A stretch of 64,000 bases of DNA, from contig OX246739.1 in the NCBI GenBank assembly GCA_945910005.1, forward strand, positions 1,890,001 through 1,954,000, written 5' to 3'. The notes below the pieces were generated by a model. The model did no database searches. It was not told the origin of the DNA and saw nothing but the letters and a program-made list of their open reading frames with translations. The stretch comes from Isoperla grammatica (lineage: Eukaryota; Arthropoda; Insecta; Plecoptera; Perlodidae). The position numbers and the translations under genes are program-made. Position 1 is the first letter of the stretch; each line of letters opens with the position of its first letter. Below are positions 14,076 to 26,714 of the stretch, piece after piece.

Positions 14076-14100
14076 GGGGGGGGGGGGGGGGGGGGGGGGG
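14076..14100 (+). repeat. G25 homopolymer run beside the satellite
   Basis: Twenty-five consecutive G residues lie about 85 bases after the last satellite unit. The run could form a G-quadruplex, and its exact length is prone to sequencing error. Confidence 0.9.
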
Positions 14101-17100
14101 TTAATTATTCAGCTCTATTCATTCATGTTTTAGATGTGGTTGTCTTCCGTTATTGTGGCGTGGCCTGAAGGTTGTTGGGTCCCAGTGGAGTAGGTGAATT
14201 ATTGCCCTGCACTAAACGTACTTTAACTATAGAGATAGGTATATTATATCTCTGTAAGGCCATTGCGATACGTGGGTTATACCTCAGTTGTATTTACTTA
14301 AGCGTGAGCATAATCTTGTCTTGGGGATGTTTTTAGTATGTTTCGTGTGTCAACATGTATAAGCTAGTGTATAATGTAACTTTGCTGTTTACATTAACTA
14401 TTCACATAACATGGTGCTTGCGTACATTTCACAAGTTACTGCTGATGTCTTAGTAGGGAATTATGCTTTGCACGTTGAACCGCCCAAACCATTTTAATAC
14501 AGTTCACGTGTTTCACAGCTTCACCGTCAACCATATCCACACATCATTAACTACCGGTATTACTTATAATAATACATGTTACGTTTAACATTGTTCATTT
14601 GTTATACATGGCAAACGTACACGATACAACAGACAACTTGTAATCGATCATTTATAATAAATAATATTTTCTAACAGGAGTTATTTGTACTCAAATATTT
14701 CAGAATGGTGTAAAAAAATGGTACAACGCCTATTACAAAATCAAATTCCGAAATTCACATAAGATTTTGCATGGATAATTGAACTGATGTACTTGAGCTG
14801 AGCTTTAAGGACCTTGTGTTATGTCTGCAACATTGCTATTGCGTTGCTATTATTATAGTATTATATTCAAGTAGTATTGGCTGCATCAGGAAACAGATTA
14901 ATTGGACCAATTAGACTCATTCTCTGAGCATGGACTAAACAAGCAGTCCGCGCAATCATTGTGTTTCCGGACCAGCAACACATATTATTGACTTGGTCCG
15001 CAAATACCTCCAAGTGTGTGTTACTGTTTTGGAACCTGATTGGTCAAACAGAGGACTTGAGGGGAGGAGTGGAGGGTGTGAGGGGAGACAATGATTGACT
15101 ATAGCGTGAAATTGTTACGGCATTGTTTAATTACGCCACAAAATGGCTGCAACAGTCTAGTCTGGCGTTGGATTGATCATGTCCTACACTGTTCACAATC
15201 ACATAGAAACACACACTAATCTAATATCAGTCGGCCCTCTAGTCTCGGTAGATCGATTGAGAATAGCTGGGCTACGACGAAAATGTGTTTTACCTTACAA
15301 CCACAGCAGCACTAGTATCTAATATCTACACCTACAACCTTCTATGTAAATCACAGTCAGAATTTAATAGTATTGAGATTAATACAAAATGTGTATAACG
15401 TAACAATTTGTGATTTCGTTCTATGAATTATATAACATATACGGAGTTCAAAAGAAGACACAAAGACGAAAGAAGAATACAAACATTCAGCAGTTTGCAG
15501 AGTAAGAGGAATTGACATACCAATAGTAATGGAGATAATGACGATAACTAAATAATACAAAAAATGATCGACCAATAGCGAGAGTCTATCTTCGAGTGAT
15601 ATCGATACGCTAGGTCGACCAATAGCGAGTCTCGAGAAGATAATTACTGTCCCGTCAGCCGGAAGATTAAGCTGGCCAAGCACACATAGTTCATAGTTGT
15701 TGCATCTCCTCGATACCTGACCACCCATTATATCCACCTCACTGACTCTTTAATAACACTTACCACCCCCCCACCCACCCCTCAATGTGCAGACCCCATA
15801 TTACCGGGCCTCGCATAAATGCTTTTAGTAAATTAAACCAGTATGGCTGTAATTTGGTTCGAAATATCTTGAATGCATATTATCATACATATCTCTCTAT
15901 ATATGAGGTAGTGCACAAGATGGTCATGCAAGCAATAAGCGGTCTGCGCCATAACGTCTGCAAACCTAGATATTATGTAAAATGGGGTATCTAAGTGAAG
16001 CTATCTGAATATTGAATTACTGCAAAGGCATATATAGCACACGAGTACACAAAACAAAAATAATAAAAGTGCATACGTTTTATGGGCAAAACGTGTATGG
16101 CACAAAAATCGAAATAACGTTTGATTCCAGATAATAAAGTACGAATTTCTTTTTTTTTTATTTAGCTCCAATTGTTTAACTTTTTTTTGAAACTTCTTAA
16201 TGTTTAAGACATGAAGAATATTTCATGAGAAAGAAAGTCCTTCTGAGGCAAAAAAAGTCTTACTCAATGGTATATAGAAGTATTTTTATAGTTTAGATGA
16301 ATAATTATTGTTATGAAGAAGTTAATTCAGATAAGACAGGGAAGATAAACGTGTTTTAACAAAATTAAAATGTGTCAGAACTATATTTAACAGGTTATCG
16401 GACTTTTGACACTTTGAATGAGAGTTGTTCATACTGGCACCGAACCCTTGTCAGTACTTTGAGTAATATCATTTTACTTCGCTTTCAGAGGTTTGATTAA
16501 TGTTTTGTTTAGAGTAACTTACTCAATGGCCTGTGCTCATCATTGCTGACTTTTAGAACTGTTGTCTATTGTTTTGTACTTTTACTGTTGGAATCACTAG
16601 GCAATGCGGCGCCTGCATATTGATGAGATTCGTTGTTATTAACGTCGTTTATATCTGTCTGTCAGTTGGCCTTTATTCGATGTTGATATATTTAGTAAAA
16701 TTACCGATATCGTATTGATATGATTGTTAGAGAAGCGCCCAATTGCCAAATAACACGTAGATCATGTTGTAGCAACCTCGGCTCATTGTTACTCTATTCT
16801 ATTGATGATATAAGATCGAAATACCTTTCATATTAAATAGTGTTGTTACATATACGCATAGAGAAAACCAAACAAATATGTACTCTAGATTACTCATTGT
16901 AATTTTCATAAATGCATAATGCATATAAAGCAGTAGAAGTCGTTTAAAAAGTTTTAAACAATTTAACCCTCCGTCAATCCGTTGACTAGACAATCGTAAA
17001 CAAATGCAGCGAGCTACTCGGGGTGTGTAGCGAGTAGAGACCCGTCAGTCACGTGACCGGTGACGGATGGTTCTACCCGGCTCGCAAGACTTCACAAGGG

Positions 17101-17287
17101 GATGAAACTGCGTCCACATGGGTTGTGCGTCAAGGATAACGGAGGCCCCGACCGAGCATGAGTGAATGTTAACATCCGTCTTAGTACCACATGTGAACGT
17201 AAATGTATTGTTCTTAGGTTTGAGTCGGTAATTTTTAACTTGGAACGTGCATCACATTACAATATGTTTTTACATTGTTTAAATGTG
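14101..17287. other. No gene recognised
   Basis: AT-rich. A 126-codon minus-strand frame at 15357-15737 is hydrophobic in its middle but matches nothing I recognise, and it crosses a short imperfect repeat (CGACCAATAGCGAG twice). It is likely chance. Confidence 0.55.
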
Positions 17288-17353
17288 GCTCAAATCCTGG
17301 TCGAAAATGGGAAGGATCAAGCTCAAATCCTGGTCGAAAATGGGAAGGATCAA
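17288..17353. repeat. 33-bp exact tandem duplication
   Basis: Two exact copies of a 33-bp unit starting GCTCAAATCCTGGTCG, at 17288-17320 and 17321-17353. Confidence 0.95.
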
Positions 17354-20300
17354 GCAAATAATCCCCACTGAGAAAACCAATATTGCACGGTGATAAAAAT
17401 ACGTCCACCATATCTGATGGTAACCATATTTCAAAAGTGCAGACCAAGTCTGTACATATTACGAGCTCATCACATTTAATACGCAATTCAGTAGTCACAC
17501 GGATGATGAGCTTCAATATGACAAAGCTCTGCCTCTGTATCTGTGTCAATCGTACCCATGAAGCTGCAACTGTAAGTCTGCAGGGTTAATCATTTCACCC
17601 GTATTCAATCGACTGAATCTTCCGGCCGAACTAACTCACATCTGATAACTTTGAAATCAAGAAAACAATATGTCACAATCAACCCCGCAGTGGATTGGTT
17701 CGGTCCAGTGGACGGGACATATTGCGCCATTTGTTACATATCGATGTGGGGTCCACCAACTAATGATAATCGAAGCCATGAACTAGTTGTTCAAGTTGTT
17801 CTAGTAGAGATTAGTGGTAGGGACAGTAGTAATAGTGGAGGTACGTCAGGTACTTCAGGTACTTCAAGAAGTAAAAGTGTTTGGTAGTAAAATTAATTTC
17901 GGTGAATTGGGGGTGACAGTAGTAGCTGAAGTAATACAAATACGTTGCAATATTACCAGTAGTATAAGTAATAATATAATACTAATGGTAGATCTTACAG
18001 AGCGATCAAAAAATAACTTCATTGAAATTTATACCAGCAACTACAGGGTACAGTGAATTATAATCATGTAACCATTACAGACATATTTAATTGTTTGCTG
18101 TATAAGTTTCCGCAATGTTCATTACTACGCGATCGAATTCTGTTTCTTCCTTCATTGTAACGTCCTAGTTTCAAAACAAAAGTCGAGTTTGTCAACTAAA
18201 AATAAAGATAAACTCAGAAAGCCCTACTGAATAGTTGATCGGCTCAGTATGTAAATGACAACATTCATGAAGTTTACATAGCCCCGCTCAACGATGCGTG
18301 GTTAGGAAAGTACGTGTCTGCATTAAATAAATATAAAACTAACAGAGCCACTATTGGATCGCACTTAGAATAAAAATTAATGTACTGAAAGTAATGCCAC
18401 AACTGTCAAATAAAGTTGGGTTTACTTGTTGAGAAATAGCGCAGTCAAGAATTAGGGCTAATGAAATGTTCATGCTGGGTTTCTTTCTTTGAAGTTTTAA
18501 AGTTCCTGTCACGACTGAATGTAGTAATCTCGTTAATAAATACTGATGGAGATATCATGGTAAATAAAGTGCAACGTTTGGTTCACTACATACATCACCC
18601 ACCAAAGTGTTCGTGGTCAATTACCAACGTTGCCCTAGTAAACTATGGTTCATGCAGTACAGGTTGCCAACGTAATAACGTAAAGCCCTAGTATTGGCGT
18701 CATCGAATATACGAATACAGTGAACGTATTTACATCACATCACATGACTTGCGTAGTATGTGCTGCACTCTAGGGGACAATGGTGAGGTCAGTACTTATA
18801 TTAGCAGGTTACCCATCATTATCAACACCGCATTGTGTGTCCCGACCGTACATTGTCCGATACAGGCATCTACACAATGGCTTTGACGTTGAAATATAAT
18901 TATTATTTATTAGAAAAATGCTCTCTGTGGTGAATGTATTTAAGTGGGCAACACCAACTTCAAAATGAACCCTGCATGGGGGGAGGGGGGGGGGGGCTCA
19001 ACCATGACTTCTTGTTTATTGCTGTCTTGTTTGTTACCTGGATCAGTTTGGAACGTCTCTCTATTCCTTCCTCTCTTCTGCCAGACCTCTCGTTTTCAGA
19101 TCATTTCGACGCATATCCAGAACTGTCTGTTGCCTGTATTCGAATGTTAGTGTTTTGCATGAGTGTTATGACAGTACAATACCGTACATAACCTTGTATA
19201 CCTATGAATTAGCGGACCACATATTTTAAAATCATAACCTATAGCAGGTTTCATCAAATACGTAAAAAAAGGAATGACCAAAATTACTAATTTTTTGAGA
19301 ACCACACTCATATGCATTTAATTGTTGAATACCGGACATTTTAGGAATAATCTTAGATGCAGTGTTTGAAAACACAATATTATCATCACAGTCAACGCTT
19401 ATTGCTTATACAAGCTTTCAGCATACCTCGTAGCTCACAGCTATCTTCTTTCATCAAATCACAGCAACATAAACCCAATACAATGCAGTCATTTATACCA
19501 TGAATGATGCTCTAAGTTCCTTAATGGATATTTTGATTAAATCCATTGAGATGTGAGCAACTATCAATTATTAACAATACTGACATATAACACTGCAACG
19601 TGCATCTCATACGTAGAACTCCCGTCGCAACAAGTTAGCTGCATGAATGAGCTAACCCAGTGTTTATTAACTGAATGCCGCATGAACTCGATCAAGTCAC
19701 TTGTGAAATGAAAGCCAATGCCGATAGCTAACTGACACTTCATATACTCTCTGTACTCGTTACATCCCTTGTCACCTACAATAACTCATTTACATGATAG
19801 TGTGTTTGTGTGTAGAATATTCAACTCGTCGTCGAAACCGTTCATGACGTCATAAGAGAATATTGGACGTTATTTTGTATTCATTGAACTAGTGCGTTTA
19901 TTCCTAGCGCGTTTCAGGTGTTGCTATTTTGTGCCGGGTTCTGTAGACGCTACTTCGTGTGGCAGTGATTACAATAGGTCAACTCAACCTCAGTCGTTTT
20001 ATTATCAATATACTCTACGCGAGTAGTTGTCATTAACTGATCCGAGGAATATTAATGTTATTATAAGAATAACACAAAGAGATGTTTGGACTGATCTTAA
20101 TGTTATACACTAATTAACTGAGTCTGCTGGAGGTTGGTTAAATATTCCCCTGATTAAGCTCAGTATAGAGTTAGCTTAGCGAAAAAAGAGCTCAACTCTT
20201 CTTATCTTTGTTTTGAATACAGCGTTAAACAAGTAATCGCATTCATCATGGCTTTAATAAAATGATAGTCTCGCTGTAATTCCAAACTATTTATGTAAGC

Positions 20301-22223
20301 TATGTTTCTCTGAGTTTCACAATTAGTTCTTTGACTCTAGTTATATTATATGTTACATACTTTCTAACAATGACACAGTTTTTATCTCCAGAAGATTTTT
20401 ATTCAAGAAACATTCTAGTGGTTTCCATTACCTGTCGTTTTTTCTATGACGTCAGAGTATGGTTTTTATTCATTTAAATCTTATGAAGGTTTATTTTCAT
20501 TTGCGAGTTTGCTGTCTATTCTACTACGGTTTTCCATGTGTCAGTATAATGAATTCCGTTGCAGATAAAGCTAAATGGTGATGTTATTATTATCTTCCGG
20601 TCTAGATGTGCAGAGCGTGGGCCTCCCCCCTCTCAACCCCCCCTCTCAATGCGTCTTCGCCATATCCGTTGTGACGCGTAAGGAATATAATATATTCCTA
20701 GACGACGGCCATCAAGTCCACACACTGCAGGGTTGTTACTTGGTAACATGGACACCTAAGAAAGGAAAGAGAAGAAATGTGTATTCACAGTTTGACGCAC
20801 ATATTAAGCTAATCCTTCTTGACAATATTATTATGTTTTCAGTGGATATATTTGAGCCCTATAAGTTGGTGGTTAGTTGAAGTAGTTTTAATATGTAAAA
20901 TGAGGGAGACATAATTCGTTGTTAATGACCAATAATTTATTGTGTCCCTTCTGCACTTGGTACTGATTTGTGTTAGAATACATCTTCTCAGTATCATCAC
21001 ATGTAGAGTGTAGACCACCACCTTTACAGTAATCCATTACAATAATCCATTACAATAATAATCATCTACAATATTTCTGCCGGCCCATTCACAGCTAAGT
21101 CAGGCATTAACATCATCTACGTGATATCGAAAAAAAAAACATTCCAGTTGCCACAATATGTTGCTCCTTTGACAATTTCCACGTATTTATTTGAGACATT
21201 ACTTTTTGTGTTGATATAAAATGAGTAGCTGAGATTTGAAAGGAAGTACATAATGCTGTAAACTGCCCATGTTTATTCAAGTCACTATAGGCCCGTTATT
21301 AATAAGCCGTGCTTATAAACCAAACATTTTCCTAAGAGTGAGAACGCGGCTTACAAAGAATGAAAACTCTTCTCATAAGTCTATTGAAGTTCCACAGACA
21401 CATACATTTTTAAAACTTTCTTACGTTTTCAAAACTTCCCAAACCGATTGACACAAGCCTCTTAGGTTCAGTTCCTTTATGGCGTCACATCGCTGCGAGG
21501 GTATATCAACGTCGTGAATGAGTCGCGTACCACAAAGACCATCTTCACTCATAAACATCTATTTATGAATGTGCTCTGCGATTCATACTTTTAGATCGTC
21601 TGCTTTTTGTAATAATTCCAATCTCACTTCGGTCTTGCGAACCAATATCGCTATCCTTCACGCCCTATCTATAGACACTTGGTTCAAAACACCGTGGTTG
21701 CTGGTTCATTGGTTACAGATGTGGTGTATTATATCATTCCCCCTGTAACTTGTCATAAACGTCCATTTTATTAATTTTATTTTTACATTTCCCGTCATAT
21801 TTATAGTGAAAATTAGCCCCCAGTGAATCTTTATAACCTGATCATGTTACTTCACATATCCAGCATTGACTCCCTTGCTTCTGTCAAGAGCAATGTGTTC
21901 TATTACGTCTGTTTCAATTGTAAACCGGCCGGGAGTCAAGTAGAACGATCTAAGGAACAAACAATTCCAGTCGGCTTGGGAATGAGAATGAAACGTTTGG
22001 TTGTCACGCAAAGTTACGAAATCAATAATCAATTCACTAAGAAACCAAAATGAATAATATATTACTGTCACAATCAACAAAAGCTCATGTATACACTATA
22101 TGGTTAAATAAAATCATCGAATTCAAATTAAAACTAATCTGGTTGCTCGTATTGTTTCCGTGTAACTAAAAAGAAAAACCCCAACAATAGACACACCGTG
22201 TGAACATGTAAACACGAGTCTGC
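17354..22223. other. No gene recognised
   Basis: AT-rich sequence with short open frames only. It contains a G-run broken by one A near 18978-18996, and TGACGTCA at 19845-19852 and 20447-20454. Confidence 0.6.
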
Positions 22224-22305
22224 TGTTGAATAATGGGAAGGGGGTCTGGGGGCCACCACCAATGCTGTTGAATAATGGGGACGGCGTCTGGGGACCCCCA
22301 TCAGT
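22222..22305. repeat. Imperfect 42-bp tandem duplication
   Basis: CTGTTGAATAATGGG, a G-rich stretch, GTCTGGGG and ACC recur with a 42-bp shift. Confidence 0.8.
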
Positions 22306-22447
22306 CAGTGTTTGGGATCCACACTGTTTATATTATTACCTCATTTTACGCTGCCATTCCTCAAAGTTTCTTTTCGTAATAAAAATTACTCTCGTCACTT
22401 TTTACCTCGTTTTCCTCCGTTTCCACACACAATTCGCAGTGAAAAGA

Positions 22448-22480
22448 CCTCTCTCTCTCCCTCTCTCTCTCTCTCTCTCC
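22448..22480. repeat. (CT)n microsatellite
   Basis: CT dinucleotide run with two CCCT interruptions. Confidence 0.92.
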
Positions 22481-22840
22481 CTCGCCTCATAGTGACGTAG
22501 CTGTATTCTCAGGCAGGTTTCATTTCATTGCGTCCATTGCAAGATATTTCTTTGAAAACACCGTGTTATATTAAATTCTAAAATTAGAAACTTGAATAAG
22601 AAACCTTTGATAAAGCGACATTCTATAGAAAATTAAGGTTACGTCGTAATATGTCGCGTGGACTTCCTTAATATTTCCTGTTAACTAAACGTTGTAAGGT
22701 ACAATTTTAGAAATCCTCTCAGGATGTCTGGCTAAACGAGATACGTTCATATTTCCGGGATGTGTTTCCTACGCTGAACTAGGTCGGTGAGCCCCACGCA
22801 TTCTAAGCGTTCGTTTATGCAAGTGATGCATCGGAAGCGG

Positions 22841-22937
22841 TCTTCTTCTTCTTCTTCTTCTTCTTCTTCTTCTTCTTCTTCTTCTTCTTCTTCTTCTTCT
22901 TCTTCTTCTTCTTCTTCTTCTTCTTCTTCTTCTTCTT
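22841..22937. repeat. (TTC)32 microsatellite
   Basis: About 32 TTC triplets, flanked on the right by a T-run. The poly-Ser and poly-Arg open frames over it are artefacts of the repeat. Confidence 0.97.
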
Positions 22938-24719
22938 TTTTTCTTCCGCATTCTTCTAGAAACCGTTTGATAGAGGGCCGACCTTAATAACTAATGCGAA
23001 TATGAGACCGTTTGGTTGTCTGTTACGGCGAAGGGGGAGAAATTCACAAAACTGTGATTAAACTTGAGGAAGCCTAAATGTAAAATAGGGTAACCCCAAA
23101 ATTGTCGGTTTTTACGGGTCGCTTTCGTTTTATCGACGCTTCCATTCCGTTCCCTGAACCAACATTCGTCCTCCAACTTCTTTGAGTTGATCCTCAATCA
23201 CATCACTATTGCTGGAGATTTATTGAATCCTCGTTCATACTGATTCCCGACACCGTGGCTGTGGGGCGCATATAATACTGTCTGTGAATACTCTCCAAAC
23301 GGCCACAAGAAGATATTTGAACGTATTCTATCAACATTACCGGTGTCAGGAACTGAACCCATATCCTATCCAGTCTGAATCCTCCAGCGACAATAACATA
23401 TTCCAGAGATATCGGGGAAATATCGTATTGAGAAGAGTTATGCTAATGTATATTATAAAGCATACATACATGAACGTTGATGATGTATTGGGGGTTTAGA
23501 GACTGCAAGTCGACACGATGAGCAGAGAGGGATGACAGACGAACTGTGGGGACAACATTGAAATATGGGCCAAACCAACCCTATACACACACACGTCCAG
23601 GGCAGAATATACCCATGTAAAAGTGACAGAAAAATTATAGATTATAGTCGCTACGAAATGTATTATCGCTCTAAATGGATCTTTCAGTCGCACCTGATTG
23701 ATAGTGAATTATATGTGGAATTTGTACTCACAAGTAGTGAAATACAACATAAAAATTATGTTAAAGGATTTGCCACCCTATAATGTGTGATGAAGCTATT
23801 CGGGAATTTTATTAGTGTAATAATGCACCACATTTACCCCATTTTCAACGTTGAAAGTGTTCTTAACTTATAACACTTAAAAGTTTATAATTAAATAATA
23901 TAAAGCATAAATGACTAATCCACTGTTAATGTTTTAGCTTTTAACACAGCTGATGTTGAGGCTGGACACCCAGCAGTACATAATGTGTATGGTTGCTGCG
24001 CCCCTCACAACGCACAGTAGTATCATATATCATATTGGTGACTGAAACCACCAGCACGATCCTGGAATAACCCCATAGAATCAACGATAACTGGTGTCTC
24101 TCTCTCTCTGTCTTCTAACAACACTTTTGTGACATATTATTTCTTTTCCTTAACAATCGCATCCATCAACTCCTTTCTGCAAGGATATTATTTCATTTGG
24201 TCTGAAATTTAACTTCGTTTCATTAAAAAGCACAATAGATATTGGAATTCTTTATTCGAATGATATCAATTACAATGAATTAATATTTCCAGTGAGTCGT
24301 TTCAATTAAGCAAAACAAATGCATCAGAATATCATACCAGTCGGTGATACTATGACAGTATATACCGAGCATTCTAAAACAAATTCAATTATGTTTCCAA
24401 TTTCAATTTCAATTAAATGTTAGCGTCGAATATATTGTTTCATGTTTCTCATTGGATAACAAAGTTTAGGCATGGGCGACGTCGCGCATTATGACGTAAT
24501 TGACTCAGTCGAAAGCTGTGATAGTTCAGTTTCTATTGGCCAGGCCGAAGGTGCACCAATATCCTAGCGAACGCTCACCCAACTTATGTCAGGTTAACAT
24601 TGGGGAAATGAATGCAACGACAACTTAAGTTCGAGGAAAATCCACAGGAGGTGAGCATATCTTCAGTGCTAGTTTAACACTATAACGCACGAGGATAGTT
24701 TACATGCTAAATATTATAC
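22938..24719. other. No gene recognised
   Basis: AT-rich sequence with short unrelated open frames. Confidence 0.6.
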
Positions 24720-24727
24720 CTACTGAC
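24720..24727. repeat. Target-site duplication, left copy (CTACTGAC)
   Basis: This 8-bp sequence abuts the left TIR of the hAT element and is identical to 25291-25298. Confidence 0.88.
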
Positions 24728-25290
24728 TAGGGTTCCCAACCGTCCCGGTTTCGCCGGGACAGACCAGGAATTAAAGGTCTTGTCCTGGTTTAAATTAAAC
24801 TGATTCCGAGACGCCAAATGTCCCGGAATTACATGAAAGTGTCTTGCTTCTGCCGCGACCCCGCGCCGCCCGAATCGTGAGCTCGAAACGAGCAGTGAGA
24901 ATGGATAATAGATTAATGTGAGCATTGTTTCCAAAGTTGACTTTTCAAATGCACTATGTTTCAATAAAAATAGGTATATATACTAAATAGTATATACCCT
25001 ATTAATATTGTTATAGCAACACAATACTTTAATAAAGTAACAATCTCAGGCAGGCACGTGAGCTCCTAATTTCTAATTAACTGCGAAAGATTTTTGTTTA
25101 AAAGGAGAATTCTTGTTTTCTCGTCAAGCAGTAAAAACATGTTTTTATAACGTCAATCATGAAAAAAAGGTCCAAAAAATTTCGCCTTCGGCGATAGGCC
25201 TCCGGCGGGCCTTCAGCAGTATCACGTGGGCCATTCCCTTTGCATGTGCTATTTGTCCCGGAATGTTATTTTGCAGAGTTGGGAACCCTA
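24728..25290. mobile_element. Non-autonomous hAT-type DNA transposon (563 bp)
   Basis: The termini are perfect 13-bp inverted repeats, TAGGGTTCCCAAC on the left and GTTGGGAACCCTA on the right. They are flanked by a perfect 8-bp direct duplication CTACTGAC at 24720-24727 and 25291-25298. An 8-bp target duplication with TIRs of this sort is the hallmark of the hAT superfamily. GTCCCGG motifs recur near both ends, and TGTCCCGGAAT occurs in both halves. The interior includes an AT-rich inverted repeat at about 24973-24998. Short open frames inside (for example 24707-24964 on the minus strand and 25113-25376 on the plus strand) show no transposase motif I can recognise, so the element would need a transposase from elsewhere. 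Confidence 0.88.
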
Positions 25291-25298
25291 CTACTGAC
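25291..25298. repeat. Target-site duplication, right copy (CTACTGAC)
   Basis: This 8-bp sequence abuts the right TIR of the hAT element and is identical to 24720-24727. Confidence 0.88.
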
Positions 25299-25437
25299 TC
25301 TCAAGACTATCTTCTGTCAGTATGTATAATTGATCAACGTAAAAACAAATGTATTTTAATTCATATTGATTTGTAATATGTGGTAATTGAATAAAATTGA
25401 ATTGAATTAAATGTACGTATTGGTCTCTACATAATCG

Positions 25438-25731
25438 ATTTCGGAGGCTTTCACGGCCGGAGTCAACTATACTATCGTGGTTTTCCGGGTACAACCGTGT
25501 CAAAAGGTGGAACCTATCCAAACCATTTAATCCTGTGGCTGAGCGGCTTTGCGATAGCGGCCGGTGTTATTCTGTTAGCATCACTGTCCAGAGTTCCCCC
25601 TCGTGACAGTTGTTGGTGTCAGTGTCAACACTCCACGAAGGTCCCTGGAGAAGCCCATTGCAATATGGGCGAAACGTTGGATTGGTTCCACCTTTTGACA
25701 CGGTTGTACCCGGAAAACCACAATAGTATGG
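25438..25731 (+). mobile_element. Penelope-like element fragment A with foldback arm and hammerhead-like core
   Basis: Bases from about 25543 to 25730 closely match 49955-50150. A left arm (25438-25515, starting ATTTCGGAGGCTTTCACGG) is the reverse complement of the right end of copy B, and its inner part is the reverse complement of this copy's own right end, so the fragment can fold back. The right end diverges soon after ATAGTATGG. The core reads CTGGAGA (25645-25651), a GCCCAT/ATGGGC stem, then GAAAC (25671-25675). From memory, CTGANGA-stem-GAAACGT cores occur in the terminal repeats of Penelope-like retroelements, which encode hammerhead ribozymes. Here the first core has G where A is required. 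No reverse transcriptase or GIY-YIG endonuclease frame is present. Confidence 0.65.
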
Positions 25732-25934
25732 TTTCTACATAGTTCGTCTGCTTTGGTTTATTCGTCGCGCAATCGTACTCAATATGCATTAGGCCTACAG
25801 GCGACCTTTGTGTCAAAGAATAAATTAATCTCTATTTCTCTATCGTGAAAGCAATTTAAAAATGCTCATGTTTGAAAACCTTTGTGAGACGAAATTAATA
25901 CTGAGCGCGGATTGCGATTAAAAGTGGATTATTA

Positions 25935-26044
25935 CCACGTGATAGCTTTTGTGTGACAGGACACCCACACGTCACGAGCTGGAAGTGGGCCACGTGATAG
26001 GTTTTGTGTGATAGGACACCCACACATTACGAACTGACTTTCAT
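25935..26044. repeat. 55-bp tandem duplication with E-boxes
   Basis: Two imperfect copies, beginning at 25935 and 25990, each start CCACGTGATAG and contain GGACACCCACAC. Each has a CACGTG E-box. Confidence 0.85.
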
Positions 26045-26369
26045 GACGTATGATCAGAACTCACTCTATAAGGTGTTATTTATTTTATTGTAAAATGGAT
26101 GGCTCTAGATCCTTGATGCCTTTAGAGACAATGTGGGGTGATAATAAAGATACGCAATCACAAAACTCTGTGTATTATCCCTAGGACCGCGGGCGGCTCA
26201 TATTATATTGAGATAGGTAGTTTGTGTTCCTTGGGTCCAGAGTAGGACTGTATGTTATAGCGGTATGTGGATAGATGATAATGCTATCTGGGATTTACGC
26301 ATCATATTTTGACGATAATGTTTATTTATTCGATATTCTTCTATAAAGCGTCTTGAATACAGCTCAATG

Positions 26370-26600
26370 TACGTAAGTCGGTGTGAAACGCGTCAGGGGG
26401 CTACGTGGATCTGTGGTCGTTGTTGAGGCGATAGAGAGCGCCACGCATCATGCAGCGACGCGCGCGCTCTCTCTGATCTCGCTCGGAACGATAAATCTCC
26501 AGCCGAGCTCTCGTGAATTACGACGCCGGGATCTTAAGTGCGCGACATCAACACTTCATTTCGGCCTCCTAACCGTCGTAGGGGATGTTACTGAAGCCTG
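26370..26600. promoter_or_regulatory. CpG-rich patch, candidate regulatory island
   Basis: CpG-dense stretch in AT-rich flanks. AGAGAGCGC near 26433 can pair with GCGCTCTCT about 30 bases later. No TATA box or clear initiator was placed; the function is a guess. Confidence 0.3.
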
Positions 26601-26602
26601 AC

Positions 26603-26702
26603 CAGTCAGCAGGTAGACCTTATGTTCACATCAGTGCAGTCAGCAGGTAGACCTTATGTTCACATCAGTGCAGTCAGCAGGTAGACCTTATGTTCACATC
26701 GG
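26603..26702. repeat. 34-bp tandem repeat, three copies
   Basis: CAGTCAGCAGGTAGACC followed by TTATGTTCACATCAGTG is repeated three times, the last copy ending in a variant. A TGACGTCA palindrome follows at 26707-26714. Confidence 0.95.
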
Positions 26703-26714
26703 TCTGTGACGTCA

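Noticed and set aside
15357..15737. 126-codon minus-strand open frame with a hydrophobic centre
   Set aside because: The hydrophobic stretch comes from AT-rich codons; there is no family resemblance and it overlaps a short internal repeat.
22769..22987. Poly-Ser and poly-Arg frames on both strands
   Set aside because: They are translations of the (TTC)n microsatellite.
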